Origin: Psychrosphaera sp. F3M07
Lineage (GTDB): Bacteria; Pseudomonadota; Gammaproteobacteria; Enterobacterales; Alteromonadaceae
NCBI RefSeq assembly: GCF_018860345.1
Contig: NZ_JAHKPJ010000012.1
Span: 62,001-126,000, forward strand
Direction: 5' to 3'
Length of the DNA stretch: 64,000 bases
The stretch's first letter is position 1; each line of letters opens with the position of its first letter. The notes below the pieces were generated by a model that worked only from the letters and a program-made list of their open reading frames with translations, did no database searches and was not told where the DNA came from. The position numbers were made by a program, and so were the translations under genes. Shown here in pieces: positions 38,160 to 47,897 of this stretch.

Positions 38160-40691
38160 ATGGCAGCTGACTTACAGGAATTCAATGGCATCATTGAAGA
38201 TCTAAAAGCAGTGATCAATCAACCGGATTTTGACGCTCAGTTCAAAGCCGCGACTGATGATGTGCCTAAATCAAAGCAATTCCTGATCAAGATGGAGCTC
38301 AAACGTTTAGCTCAACCTTGTAATCGACTTATCGATCTTCGCGGCAGTGTAGATGGTGAACCCACTATCTTTGAGCACAAAGGTCAAATTCATTACCTTG
38401 ACGAATTAGCCAAAAATATATTTCTTGAGCAAGTTGAAAAGTTTGGCCGTTACACCATAGGTGTTTATGAAACGGTTTTACAAGCTGACAACAATTTTAG
38501 GATCATGCATAAGATCCAACAAGAAAAGCGTCAAGTTGAAAAAGACAAATCATTAGCCCCTACTCAAGTAGTTAAAAAAACAAATAAAGTAGTAGAGAAA
38601 GTTATCTCAGACTATGGCGGAGAAATTGTTCACTTTACCCAATATGGCATTCGGCACGAAGAACGGATGAACTTCAGCATTAATGTTGAATTGCAATTTG
38701 GTATTGGCAATGTATTAAAAGCCAGTACAAGTGATTTGTCTATTAGTGGCGCTAAAGTTAAAATTCCAGCGGCCAAAGAAGTCGCATTAGGGCAAAAAGT
38801 GGCTCTGTATTTAACTGGTCTGGAGGAAGAGTTTTCTCTTGGTTTAAAAGACGGTATTCAATATGAAATTGTCGGGATAGAAAGTGCCGGCGCCAATTAC
38901 AATTATATTCGCATGAAACGTTCTTTTGCCGAAGATGTTACGTCTTTTGACGAATTTTTAAGTACCTTTATTAACGGCAATAAACGTAAATATAAAGTCA
39001 ATTTAGAAAATACCTTAGACGCTATTATTATCAAAGGTTTTGAACAATATTACTTGCCAAGATCGACTTTCTTACCTGTTTTCATGCGTGAAATACAAGG
39101 CAGATTATTACCGACTATGGCACTCGCTACAGAAAATAATCGTGAAACGTTAGGTTATTTTAGTGATGAAAATAAAAACTTAGTTTTGCAACAGATCCTA
39201 AATAAACCAAGGTTAGAAGCTATTATAGATTCTGACAATTTGGTTAACGAGTCTTTATTATTTTGTTTTACCCATGCCAAACAAGGCAAACTCTATTTTT
39301 ACAGTGCAACATCAGAAGAGTTAAACCAACAGCCAGATTTAAAAAGTGCTTTTCTTGGTTTTGGTGCCAAAAAAGCCAGTTGGAAGGTATTCAAATTACA
39401 AATATCAATCGCCAATGAAAAAGACGCTTATTTACCATTATCTATTCCTGATAGCGCCGGTGAAGAAATAAAGCAATTAAACCAGCCTCCGTCTGACAAA
39501 ATTATGGCGATGTTGAAAGATTTAAAATACGTGGTCAGTATGACCCCAATTAAAGGCGATGACTTTGCTGAGCAGTACCAAGTAAATCACAAGTTTAATC
39601 AAGCGTTAGTTCCCAAATTAACTCAGTTTGGTCATCCAAAGTTAAAACGTTATATTTCTGTTGCAGTAGAATCAATTGAGTACGTTAATTTACGTTCTGA
39701 AGCTCGTTACCTTTATAAGTCAGGGATCACCATTGAAGATCCAGAGTCTGAGGAAAATATTAAAGGTGAAACAAGGGACTTTTCCGAACATGGTTTACAG
39801 ATAGTCCTTGAAGAGGCTGGTGAACATAAAAAAGGCGACATCATTTTATTGGCGATGCCTGATTTTCAAAAAGTCACCAAAGCATTTAAATTGCAAAAAT
39901 TACCTTATGAAGTAATGACTATTTCGCGTAATAAACTCATTATGAACCTTCGTACATACGAACCTAATGGTGAACACCCTGCTGCGACATTTTTTAGACG
40001 TTTGATCAGTCAGAATATTAGTAAATTAACGCCGGCTAAAATGCAGAGTAAATTCCCAGGATTATCTAAATGTTTACGTAATATATCAGCTAAAAGCATT
40101 CACAACTTGCCAGTATATTTTGCCAAAGAAAACAGCAAATTAAAGGTTAATACGGTTGGTAAAGGTACTGAAACTAATTTATTGCATCAGATGTTACAAA
40201 AGTATAAACCAGATGATCATGCAACTACCTTTTATCCATTATTAAAAGGTAATGCATTAATTTCAGTTTTCGCACCTGTGTTAACAAAATTAAAACGCAC
40301 TGACAGACCAGAATATATTGATTTATATGTTCGCTTCCGCCCAAGAGAAGAAACAGAAGATCGTGCTTTCATTGCTCAATACAATGATCAATTTATGACC
40401 AATGAAAAATTGGCTAGTTTTGTTAGCTCAACATTACAGTCAGATTTGTTCTTTGCATATCGTATCTTTATATCAAGAACAGGTCGTCCTGACATGGACT
40501 ATATCGCCAAAGAACTAGCTTACGTTGGTAATTACGCCATTCACCGAGCGCAAGAACTAGAAGAGCGCTTATGGAGCATCATTGGTGTCGGTGATGTCAT
40601 TGATATCTCTGACGAAGTAATGACCCGATTAGGGTTCAAAACCGAGCAGTTAAGACAACAAATGATGAAGAAAAATCGTTTGGTTGATTAA
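38160..40691 (+). CDS. Large protein with two PilZ domains
   Basis: An 843-residue protein without signal peptide or membrane helix, so probably cytoplasmic. Two PilZ-type sites are visible: R165-HEE-R169 with DLSISG (192-197), and RSEAR (about 512-516) with DFSEHG (about 540-545). Each pair fits the RxxxR and DxSxxG c-di-GMP motifs. The N-terminal 150 residues are helical and charged (EKRQVEKDKS), and the remaining segments between and after the PilZ domains match nothing I recognise. Proteins of this size with several PilZ modules occur in Alteromonadales and Vibrio, but the role is unknown. It is followed by a convergent SDR gene. Confidence 0.8.
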   Translation: MAADLQEFNGIIEDLKAVINQPDFDAQFKAATDDVPKSKQFLIKMELKRLAQPCNRLIDLRGSVDGEPTIFEHKGQIHYLDELAKNIFLEQVEKFGRYTIGVYETVLQADNNFRIMHKIQQEKRQVEKDKSLAPTQVVKKTNKVVEKVISDYGGEIVHFTQYGIRHEERMNFSINVELQFGIGNVLKASTSDLSISGAKVKIPAAKEVALGQKVALYLTGLEEEFSLGLKDGIQYEIVGIESAGANYNYIRMKRSFAEDVTSFDEFLSTFINGNKRKYKVNLENTLDAIIIKGFEQYYLPRSTFLPVFMREIQGRLLPTMALATENNRETLGYFSDENKNLVLQQILNKPRLEAIIDSDNLVNESLLFCFTHAKQGKLYFYSATSEELNQQPDLKSAFLGFGAKKASWKVFKLQISIANEKDAYLPLSIPDSAGEEIKQLNQPPSDKIMAMLKDLKYVVSMTPIKGDDFAEQYQVNHKFNQALVPKLTQFGHPKLKRYISVAVESIEYVNLRSEARYLYKSGITIEDPESEENIKGETRDFSEHGLQIVLEEAGEHKKGDIILLAMPDFQKVTKAFKLQKLPYEVMTISRNKLIMNLRTYEPNGEHPAATFFRRLISQNISKLTPAKMQSKFPGLSKCLRNISAKSIHNLPVYFAKENSKLKVNTVGKGTETNLLHQMLQKYKPDDHATTFYPLLKGNALISVFAPVLTKLKRTDRPEYIDLYVRFRPREETEDRAFIAQYNDQFMTNEKLASFVSSTLQSDLFFAYRIFISRTGRPDMDYIAKELAYVGNYAIHRAQELEERLWSIIGVGDVIDISDEVMTRLGFKTEQLRQQMMKKNRLVD

Positions 40692-40733
40692 TAGATCGTT
40701 ATTAAAGATTAACGCTTCATTCGCTAACCTTGA

Positions 40734-41486
40734 TTACAAACCACCAGCTAAATCTAAGAAATTACCCGTCGAAAATGACGACTTCTCAGACGCTAACCAA
40801 AAAATAGCTTCGGCAACTTCTATTGGAAACCCGCCTCTTTTTAATGGTATCAAATCTTTTAATCTTTCGATTCGGTCAGGTTCTCCGCCATCGGCATGCA
40901 TGTCGGTGTGAATTAAACCAGGGCGTACACAATTTACTCTAATACCTTCATCAGCAACTTCTAATGAAAGTCCTTTTGTAAGGGTATCTATTGCACCTTT
41001 GGAAGCAGCATAATCGATGTATTCGTTTGGTGATCCAGACCTTGCTGCGCCAGACGAGACATTAACAATAACGCCGCCTAAACCTCCATTCTTGGTAGAC
41101 ATACGTTTAACCGCTTCTCGGCTACAAATAAAATAACTGGTAACGTTGTTAATGAGAATTTCATTTATCCGCTGTGCATTCATCTGCTCTAAGCGTGATT
41201 GTTGTTTTAAAATTCCAGCGTTATTAATCAGGATTGATAACTGACCTAATTCTCTGTCAACCGTTGTGAACAATCGCTCTACATCTTGCTCACAAGAGAC
41301 ATCTGCTTGTACCGTAATACATTTACCACCTTTATCTTTGATGCGCTCAGCTAAAGACTCTGCAGCTTGTGAGTTATTTTTATAATTAATACAAATGGCG
41401 TAACCGTTATCTGCAAAAAGCGTCGCTGTTGCGGCACCAATACCACGACCACCTCCTGTAATTATTACCACTTTTTGTTTAGTCAT
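40734..41486 (-). CDS. Short-chain dehydrogenase/reductase
   Basis: Classical SDR of 250 residues: cofactor-binding TGGGRGIGAATA, the NNAG motif (LINNAG), catalytic Ser in VNVSSGAA and YxxxK as YAASK. The sequence of the cofactor region suggests NADP(H). It is close to the YgfF/glucose-dehydrogenase-like group, but the substrate cannot be read from sequence. It ends 42 bases from the large PilZ gene, convergent. Confidence 0.9.
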   Translation of the reverse strand: MTKQKVVIITGGGRGIGAATATLFADNGYAICINYKNNSQAAESLAERIKDKGGKCITVQADVSCEQDVERLFTTVDRELGQLSILINNAGILKQQSRLEQMNAQRINEILINNVTSYFICSREAVKRMSTKNGGLGGVIVNVSSGAARSGSPNEYIDYAASKGAIDTLTKGLSLEVADEGIRVNCVRPGLIHTDMHADGGEPDRIERLKDLIPLKRGGFPIEVAEAIFWLASEKSSFSTGNFLDLAGGL

Positions 41487-41541
41487 TAATTGCCCTTTAA
41501 AACATAATATTCAAACATTTAGATTAATCTAAAATGTAAGT

Positions 41542-41928
41542 CTATTGATTATTTTGAACCCAAGTAACCGCGTCTTGTAAATTCTCAAAATACTGAACTT
41601 CACCTGACGTGAACCAATCTGCAATTTTTGCCGAGACCGCTAGCCATTTCTGGTTACCGTAAATGGCAATTCTATGAAACTCATTGTTATGTTTAAGGCC
41701 AAGTTTAAAGTCATCCCATGCTGCTCTTAACTCCCAACCTTCAAGTTCAGAAGCATCAATTAACACATTAACTTTAGGGTCTGTTACTTGAGTTAGTGCA
41801 GAATCTAGCAGGGGTGTAATTGTTTTATAATCGTCGTGAGTAAGTTTACCAACCACTTTTAATGAAAGAAAAAAGTCATTTTCAGACCGTTCCAAGCCAA
41901 TTGATAATCCATGTTTAATACTGCTCAT
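41542..41928 (-). CDS. SpoIIAA-like (STAS-related) protein
   Basis: A 128-residue protein with the SpoIIAA-like/DUF3478 pattern (GKLTHDDYKTITPLLDSAL, LIDASELEGWELRAAWDDFKLGLKH, FHRIAIYGNQKW). Members have a STAS-type fold and are seen in many marine Gammaproteobacteria; function unknown. The start is ATG at 41928 with GGGAG eight bases upstream; an open frame 15 codons further upstream has no such site. A palindrome GAAATAG-ACT-CTATTTC lies at 41985-42001, upstream of the gene. Confidence 0.85.
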   Translation of the reverse strand: MSSIKHGLSIGLERSENDFFLSLKVVGKLTHDDYKTITPLLDSALTQVTDPKVNVLIDASELEGWELRAAWDDFKLGLKHNNEFHRIAIYGNQKWLAVSAKIADWFTSGEVQYFENLQDAVTWVQNNQ

Positions 41929-41984
41929 AATAATAACTCCCAGTAAAATTAATTTTTTGGTTAAACACAACATCTAACGTAATT

Positions 41985-42001
41985 GAAATAGACTCTATTT
42001 C
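41985..42001. promoter_or_regulatory. Operator-like palindrome upstream of the SpoIIAA-like gene
   Basis: Seven-base perfect arms GAAATAG/CTATTTC around ACT, 57 bases before the start codon. Its size and place fit a dimeric repressor site; no known regulator is matched. Confidence 0.3.
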
Positions 42002-42032
42002 TATTAGCGTGTAAATAACGTTTAAAGCCACT

Positions 42033-42140
42033 CTAATTTGCACAAACAGTTAAGTCAATTTGTCGCCTGTGGAGCGCTTCCTGCTTTTGCTCTGGCATCC
42101 AGCTTAGCTCTACTCTCTCCCCCCTAGGAGACGTCCGCAT
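42033..42140 (-). other. Short GC-rich block with a 35-codon open frame after clpB
   Basis: Bases 42061-42140 contain 47 G or C of 80, well above the surroundings. On the minus strand an ATG at 42140 opens a 35-codon frame (MRTSPRGERVELSWMPEQKQ and 15 more), but there is no ribosome-binding site and it begins right after the clpB terminator T-run. Small self-complementary pieces (CTGG-CAT-CCAG, TCTCC/GGAGA) hint at RNA structure. It could be a short gene, an RNA or the relic of an inserted sequence; I cannot tell. Confidence 0.3.
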
Positions 42141-42147
42141 TTGAAAT

Positions 42148-42213
42148 AAAAAAAGCAGCCTCAATTTAACACTCAATATGAGCATAAAACTAAAGACTGC
42201 TTCACTTCTTTTT
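42148..42213 (-). terminator. Long hairpin terminator after clpB
   Basis: On the minus strand AGCAGTCTTTAG pairs imperfectly with AAATTGAGGCTGCT around an inner CTCA/TGAG hairpin, followed by seven T. It starts about 37 bases past the clpB stop. Confidence 0.65.
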
Positions 42214-42249
42214 TTTACAACTTAACACATACGACTTATAACAGTTCTG

Positions 42250-44832
42250 TTATTCCACTATCACAAACTTATCATCAACAATATCCAGCACAACTTTATC
42301 TTTAGGCTTGATATTCCCTGCTAATAATTCTTGCGCTAGAGTATTTTCAATATACATTTGAATCGCACGTTTTAGTGGCCTAGCACCATAGACAGGATCA
42401 AATCCGGCATCAGCAATTTTATCTAATGCAGCCTCTGATAACTCCAATTCCACATCTTGTTCCGCTAATCGTTTACGCAAACCGGCTAGTTGAATAACGG
42501 CAATCTCTTTGATTTCAGCTTTATTTAACGGGTGGAATACCACAGTATCATCAATACGGTTGATAAATTCAGGTCTAAAGTGACTGCCAACCACGTCCAT
42601 AACGGCCGCTTTCATTTGCTGATAATTACCCTCAGATTCATTAACATATAACGTTTGGATCATGTCTGATCCTAAATTAGATGTCATTATTATCACTGTG
42701 TTTCTAAAGTCTACCGTACGGCCTTTACCATCGGTTAATCTACCTTCATCCAATACTTGCAATAGAATATTAAATACATCTGGATGGGCCTTTTCAACTT
42801 CATCTAATAGAATAACTGAATAAGGTTTACGGCGAACCGCTTCGGTTAAATAGCCACCTTCTTCATATCCAACATAACCTGGAGGTGCACCAATTAAACG
42901 AGCTACTGAATGTTTTTCCATAAACTCAGACATATCTATGCGAACCATATTGTCTTCTGAGTCAAATAAGAAATGCGCCAGTGCTTTTGTAAGTTCTGTT
43001 TTACCAACCCCTGTTGGACCTAAGAATAAAAATGAACCATTAGGTCGATTTGGATCAGATAAACCAGCACGTGAACGACGAATTGCATTAGACACTGCAA
43101 TGACCGCTTCTGACTGACCCACTACTTTTTTATGTAACTGATCTTCTAATAACAAGAGTTTGTCGCGTTCACTTTCAAGCATTTTGTTAATTGGAATACC
43201 TGTCCAACGTGATAACACTTCTGCAATTTCAGTCTCTGTCACTTTGTTGCGTAATAAGCTCATGCCTTGCATGTCAACTTGTGCAGATAAGTCCAGCTGC
43301 TTCTCTAATTCTGGAATTCGACCATATTGCAATTCAGACATTCGTTGCAAATCACTAGCACGACGAGCAACTTCTAAGTCCATTCTCGCCTGCTCTAGTG
43401 CTTCCTTAATATTTTGTGTTCCTGTTAACGCCGCTTTTTCTGAAATCCAAACTTCTTCTAGCTCTTTGTATTTACTATCCAAATTGGCTATTTGCTCGCG
43501 AATTATCATTAAGCGATTTTTACTTGCTTCGTCGGTTTCTTTTAATAACGCATTGTCTTCTAGTTTTAATTGAATAATTTTACGTTCTAATTTTTCTAAC
43601 TCTTCAGGTTTAGAGTCTATTTGCATTCTTATGCTAGAACCCGCTTCATCAATTAAGTCTATTGCTTTATCCGGCAATTGACGATCACTTATATAACGAT
43701 GTGATAACTTAGCCGCCGCAACAATTGCTGGGTCGGTAATATCGACGGAATGATGTAATTCATAACGCTCTTTTAAACCACGTAATATTGCAATGGTATC
43801 TTCTACGTTTGGCTCATCTACTTGAACTTTTTGAAAACGGCGTTCTAACGCGGCGTCTTTTTCAATATATTGTCGGTATTCATCTAATGTTGTTGCACCA
43901 ACACAGTGTAACTCACCACGAGCCAACGCCGGTTTTAACATATTGCCCGCATCCATTGCGCCATCCGATTTACCCGCGCCGACCATAGTATGTATCTCAT
44001 CTATGAATAAAATAACGCGGCCTTCTTCTTTATCTAATTCATTTAGGACTGACTTTAAGCGTTCTTCAAACTCGCCTTTGTATTTAGCCCCAGCAATTAA
44101 GGCTCCCAAATCTAACGATAATACGCGTTTGTCTTTTAGTCCTTCAGGTACTTCACCGTTAATAATTCTTTGTGCTAAACCTTCAACAATCGCGGTTTTA
44201 CCAACACCCGGCTCACCAATTAATACTGGATTATTTTTGGTTCTACGTTGCAATACTTGCACCGTCCGTCGAATTTCTTCATCGCGACCTATAACAGGAT
44301 CGAGCTTACCTTGTTCAGCTCGTTCAGTTAAATCAACCGTGTATTTTTCTAATGCTTGTCTGGTGTCTTCTGCATTTTGGTCTTCAACTTTTTGACCACC
44401 GCGTAACGAGTTTATCGCATCATCGATTTTCTCTTTGGTTAAACCTAACAGCTTTAATATTTTGCCTGCTGCGCCATTGTCATCCACGAGTGCTAATAAA
44501 AATACTTCACTCGTTATAAATTTGTCTTTGCGTTGTTGGGCGAGTTTGTCACACAGATTAAGTGCTGATGCCGTGCCGCGTGCAAGTTGAATATCGCCAC
44601 CAACACCTGTGACTTTTGGAATGCTTTCTAATTCTCGAGAAACCTTTGAACGTAACTCAGGGGCACTGATATGACAATGATGTAAAATCGTCATTATCGT
44701 GCTGTTCTTTTGATTCAATAGTGCCTGTAAAACATGAACTGGCTCAATATATTGGTGATCACGGCCTAACGCCAACGATTGAGCATCAGCAATAGCTTGC
44801 TGAAATTTGTTGGTTAATCTATCTAAACGCAT
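42250..44832 (-). CDS. clpB: ClpB disaggregase (Hsp100)
   Basis: Hexameric AAA+ chaperone that rescues aggregated proteins with DnaK. It has the Clp N-domain ([19 protein letters not shown]), a first ATPase domain with GEPGVGKT, the coiled-coil middle domain (about 410-520) and a second ATPase domain with GPTGVGKTE; pore loops KYKGEFEER and GYVGYEEGG are visible. The start is ATG at 44832 ([10 protein letters not shown]), with GAGG eight bases upstream; the ATG two codons earlier lies too close to that site. Length 860. Located next to pgeF and rluD as in E. coli; the rRNA operon found after clpB there is absent here. Confidence 0.98.
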   Translation of the reverse strand: MRLDRLTNKFQQAIADAQSLALGRDHQYIEPVHVLQALLNQKNSTIMTILHHCHISAPELRSKVSRELESIPKVTGVGGDIQLARGTASALNLCDKLAQQRKDKFITSEVFLLALVDDNGAAGKILKLLGLTKEKIDDAINSLRGGQKVEDQNAEDTRQALEKYTVDLTERAEQGKLDPVIGRDEEIRRTVQVLQRRTKNNPVLIGEPGVGKTAIVEGLAQRIINGEVPEGLKDKRVLSLDLGALIAGAKYKGEFEERLKSVLNELDKEEGRVILFIDEIHTMVGAGKSDGAMDAGNMLKPALARGELHCVGATTLDEYRQYIEKDAALERRFQKVQVDEPNVEDTIAILRGLKERYELHHSVDITDPAIVAAAKLSHRYISDRQLPDKAIDLIDEAGSSIRMQIDSKPEELEKLERKIIQLKLEDNALLKETDEASKNRLMIIREQIANLDSKYKELEEVWISEKAALTGTQNIKEALEQARMDLEVARRASDLQRMSELQYGRIPELEKQLDLSAQVDMQGMSLLRNKVTETEIAEVLSRWTGIPINKMLESERDKLLLLEDQLHKKVVGQSEAVIAVSNAIRRSRAGLSDPNRPNGSFLFLGPTGVGKTELTKALAHFLFDSEDNMVRIDMSEFMEKHSVARLIGAPPGYVGYEEGGYLTEAVRRKPYSVILLDEVEKAHPDVFNILLQVLDEGRLTDGKGRTVDFRNTVIIMTSNLGSDMIQTLYVNESEGNYQQMKAAVMDVVGSHFRPEFINRIDDTVVFHPLNKAEIKEIAVIQLAGLRKRLAEQDVELELSEAALDKIADAGFDPVYGARPLKRAIQMYIENTLAQELLAGNIKPKDKVVLDIVDDKFVIVE

Positions 44833-45188
44833 TTTCATTGCCTCAATTGAGAGTTAATTAATATAATCTTGTTATTGTAAATTTGAGGACGTAAGTTCAA
44901 ATTTCAATGGTAAAACAAAGATATAGTTTTGCAGATTGCCACAACGGTCTATGTATAACGAATACTATGGATGACGAATCGTCAACCTATAAACTGGTTA
45001 CTAATTGTTCTACAAACATGATAAACAAACGCTTAGATAGAACCACTTCTGACTCAATTTATGTCTAGTTGGCCGCGCATATTCGCCGCCTAATAAACAG
45101 AAAAGATAATATTACAAACTCTAGAATAGAGTGTATTTGGGGGGAAGGCCACACTATTTATTAAATGAGAGTGGCGCTTATCTATGTG
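44833..45188. other. Intergenic region between pgeF and clpB
   Basis: A 356-base non-coding gap. Near clpB it carries the possible heat-shock promoter. At 45118-45132 there is ACTCTA-GAA-TAGAGT, and GCCAC/GTGGC (about 45149-45176) forms a second small stem after the pgeF stop; neither has a T-run. Confidence 0.4.
44881..44907 (-). promoter_or_regulatory. Possible heat-shock promoter of clpB
   Basis: Minus-strand TTGAAA (44902-44907), a 13-base spacer and CCTCAAAT (44881-44888). The -35 fits sigma-32 well but the -10 matches CCCCATNT only partly. clpB is a classic sigma-32 gene, which supports the reading. Confidence 0.4.
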
Positions 45189-45974
45189 TTATTGTTTGAT
45201 CCATATTAGCGACGCCATACGACCAGTTTGCCCTTCTCTCCGATATGAGAAAAACAATTCAGGTTGTGAGTAAGTGCAATAGTCTCCACCTGAAATATGT
45301 GTGATGCCAAGCTCGTGTAACTGCAATTTGGCGATTTGATAGATGTCAGCTAAATATTTAAATGACTTATCTTCATAGGGTACAAAACAAGCATCAAATT
45401 GGGAGGATTGGCTAACAAATTGATGACGTACATCTTCCCCAACTTCAAAAGCATTCGCGCCGATAGCTGGACCTAACCAAACATGTAGCTGATCATTTGA
45501 ACTGGTCATCGCATTCATCGTTTTTTCGATAATGCCATTCGCTAAACCTTTCCAACCAGCATGAATCGCGGCCACTTCAGTTGCGTCATTATTTACCACT
45601 AACAAAGGTAAACAATCTGCCGTCATTACCACACAGGTAACGTAAGGTTCACAGGTAAAACTGGCGTCTGCGATTGGCGCGGTATCCGTAGCACATTCGT
45701 AAAAATATTGGTTAGGCAATGATAATACCGTTGAGCTATGTGTTTGTTGTAACCAAAACGGTTCAGATGGGTGTTGAACATCTTGTGACAAATAATCCCG
45801 TAAAATAGCACGGTTGGTTAGAACGTGAGATAAGTTATCACCTACATGCGTTGCAAGGTTAAACGAGTTAAATGGTGTTAAGGAAACACCATTTTCTCTC
45901 GTCGTCGTCACTGCACCAATTTTATTTACCGATGCTTGCGCAAGAAACGGAAAACTAGCAGTAATCCATGTCAT
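45189..45974 (-). CDS. pgeF: PgeF (YfiH) family purine nucleoside phosphorylase / peptidoglycan editing factor
   Basis: YfiH/LACC1-family enzyme; the E. coli protein limits mis-incorporation of serine into peptidoglycan and family members act on adenosine and inosine. The zinc-site motifs are visible: VMTADCLPLLV, EVAAIHAGWKGLANGII and LGPAIGANAFEVG; the C terminus has FFSYRREGQTGRMASLIWI. Length 261. It overlaps the end of rluD by 20 bases on the same strand, the usual rluD-pgeF pair. Confidence 0.94.
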   Translation of the reverse strand: MTWITASFPFLAQASVNKIGAVTTTRENGVSLTPFNSFNLATHVGDNLSHVLTNRAILRDYLSQDVQHPSEPFWLQQTHSSTVLSLPNQYFYECATDTAPIADASFTCEPYVTCVVMTADCLPLLVVNNDATEVAAIHAGWKGLANGIIEKTMNAMTSSNDQLHVWLGPAIGANAFEVGEDVRHQFVSQSSQFDACFVPYEDKSFKYLADIYQIAKLQLHELGITHISGGDYCTYSQPELFFSYRREGQTGRMASLIWIKQ

Positions 45975-46938
45975 CTTTATGATCTTCTAAGTCTTGATTT
46001 AGAGCCGCTAACAAATTCACAAAATCATCTGGCAACGGAGCTTCAAATGTCATTTCTTCTTCAGTTACCGGATGATGGAATCGCAACATAGCTGCATGTA
46101 AAGCTTGGCGTTTGAAACCTCGCATGGTTGCCAACAACTCTTCAGATGCACCTTTTGGTGTTCTAACTCTGCCACCGTATTGAACATCACCAACCAATGG
46201 ATGTTTAATATAAGACATATGAACCCTAATTTGGTGGGTACGTCCGGTTTCTAGTCTTAACCTGATGTGAGTGTGTTCACGGAATTTTTTTATCAGTCGA
46301 TAGTGCGTTACTGATTCACGTCCAAATGCATTAACCGCCATATTTGTACGTTTTGTTGGGTGACGTCCAATTGGTTTATCAACCGTGCCCCCAGCAGTTA
46401 AGCGCCCTAAACATACCGCTTCGTATTCACGTGTAACTTGGCGAGCTTGTAAATCTGCCACAAGTTGCGTTTGAGCAGGTACGGTTTTAGCTACAACCAT
46501 GAGTCCCGTTGTATCTTTGTCCAAACGATGAACAATGCCAGCACGCGGAACTTTATCAATTTCTGGGAAATGGTATAACAACGCATTTAAAATAGTACCC
46601 GACTGATTCCCTGCACCTGGGTGCACAACTAAGTCTGTCGGTTTGTTGATTACTAAAATATCATCATCTTCATAAATGATTTCAAGTTTTATGTCTTCAG
46701 GTTGATGATGGACTTCAATATCTAATTCAGCATGAATAACAATTTCTTCATCACCGTTCATTTTTAATCGAGGTTTAGAAATTATTTCACCATCGACTTG
46801 AACTTTTTCGGCTAAGATCCACTCTTTAAGTCTGCTGCGTGAATATTCAGGAAATAATTCAGCAATAACCTGATCTAAGCGTTTGCCAAATTGTTCTTCG
46901 TTTACTTGTGCTTGTAGTTCAATTGTTTGTTTTGTCAT
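45955..46938 (-). CDS. rluD: 23S rRNA pseudouridine(1911/1915/1917) synthase
   Basis: Modifies helix 69 of 23S rRNA. An N-terminal S4-like RNA-binding domain (GKRLDQVIAELFPEYSRSRL) precedes the catalytic domain, with the active-site aspartate in GIVHRLDKDTTGLMVVAKT and the motif LETGRTHQIRVHM. Length 327. Divergent from bamD, as in E. coli. Confidence 0.97.
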   Translation of the reverse strand: MTKQTIELQAQVNEEQFGKRLDQVIAELFPEYSRSRLKEWILAEKVQVDGEIISKPRLKMNGDEEIVIHAELDIEVHHQPEDIKLEIIYEDDDILVINKPTDLVVHPGAGNQSGTILNALLYHFPEIDKVPRAGIVHRLDKDTTGLMVVAKTVPAQTQLVADLQARQVTREYEAVCLGRLTAGGTVDKPIGRHPTKRTNMAVNAFGRESVTHYRLIKKFREHTHIRLRLETGRTHQIRVHMSYIKHPLVGDVQYGGRVRTPKGASEELLATMRGFKRQALHAAMLRFHHPVTEEEMTFEAPLPDDFVNLLAALNQDLEDHKDDMDYC

Positions 46939-47059
46939 AATAAATAATTTGAATTTTGAAAGTGCATGCTAACGAAGAGTACGTTAGAATGCCGTCGATA
47001 TTCGTATTCTACGCGATTTTTATGATAACGAGAAAAGAAAACTCTCCAGGTAGTAAATA

Positions 47060-47809
47060 ATGTTTAATTTTAACACTCTTCGTCAACTGTCAATATTCAC
47101 AGTTTTGTCTCTAACACTTGTAGGTTGCACCACTTCGCCAGAAGATGAAGTGGAACGTGTATCAGATAATTCTCCTAAAGCTCGATATGTCGAAGCGAAA
47201 AAATCGCTCAATGATGGCATGTATAACCGTGCTATTACTATTTTAAGCGACTTAGAGTCTAGGTACCCATTTGGTCCTTTATCTCGCCAAGTTCAACTAG
47301 ATTTGATATTTGCATATTATAAATCAGGTAAGTTTGCGGAAGCTTTACCTTCAATAGACCGTTTTATCAATTTGAACCCAAACCACCCTCAGTTAGACTA
47401 TGTTATCTACATGAAAGGTTTGGTGAATATGGAAACAGGGATAAACGGATTTCAAGACTTTTTTGGAATAGAGAATGCTGACAAAGACATGGTGACTTCA
47501 CGCGAAGCATTTAATGACTTTAATAGATTGGTGGATAATTACCCAGAAAGTAAATATATCCCTGACGCCAAAAAACGTATGATGATTTTGTTAGATAAAC
47601 TGGCACACCATGAAATTGTAATTGCTGAATATTATATGCGTCGTTCTGCTTATGTCGCGGCCTTAAACCGCTGTAAATATGTATTAGAATATTACCAGCA
47701 AAGTACATCGGTAAAAGATGCGCTGACTATTATGATAAGTGCGTATGACAGTTTAGGTTTACCTGAAATGAAAGCCGATGCGGAATTGGCACTGCAAAAT
47801 AATCAGTAA
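47060..47809 (+). CDS. bamD: Outer membrane assembly lipoprotein BamD
   Basis: Essential lipoprotein of the BAM complex that inserts beta-barrel proteins. A signal peptide with lipobox LVGC puts the lipidated cysteine at about residue 23; the mature part is a series of TPR-like helices (ARYVEAKKSLNDGMYNRAI, FGPLSRQVQLDLIFAYYKSG, AEYYMRRSAYVAALNRCKYV). Length 249. Divergent from rluD. Confidence 0.97.
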   Translation: MFNFNTLRQLSIFTVLSLTLVGCTTSPEDEVERVSDNSPKARYVEAKKSLNDGMYNRAITILSDLESRYPFGPLSRQVQLDLIFAYYKSGKFAEALPSIDRFINLNPNHPQLDYVIYMKGLVNMETGINGFQDFFGIENADKDMVTSREAFNDFNRLVDNYPESKYIPDAKKRMMILLDKLAHHEIVIAEYYMRRSAYVAALNRCKYVLEYYQQSTSVKDALTIMISAYDSLGLPEMKADAELALQNNQ

Positions 47810-47820
47810 AACGAATCAAT

Positions 47821-47850
47821 AAAAAAAGGAACCCTTAGGTTCCTTTTTTT
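47821..47850 (+). terminator. Terminator after bamD
   Basis: GGAACC/GGTTCC arms with a CTTA loop, flanked by seven A and seven T, so it can work in both directions between bamD and the convergent regulator gene. Confidence 0.9.
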
Positions 47851-47897
47851 ATATCTGTTTGTTAATACAAATTTTTTCTTATATTAACTAGCTCAGG

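Noticed and set aside
42061-42140. Remnant of 5S rRNA after clpB
   Set aside because: Short shared words (CTGGCA, CTACTCTC, GGAGAC) occur but the spacing and the rest of the 5S sequence do not fit.
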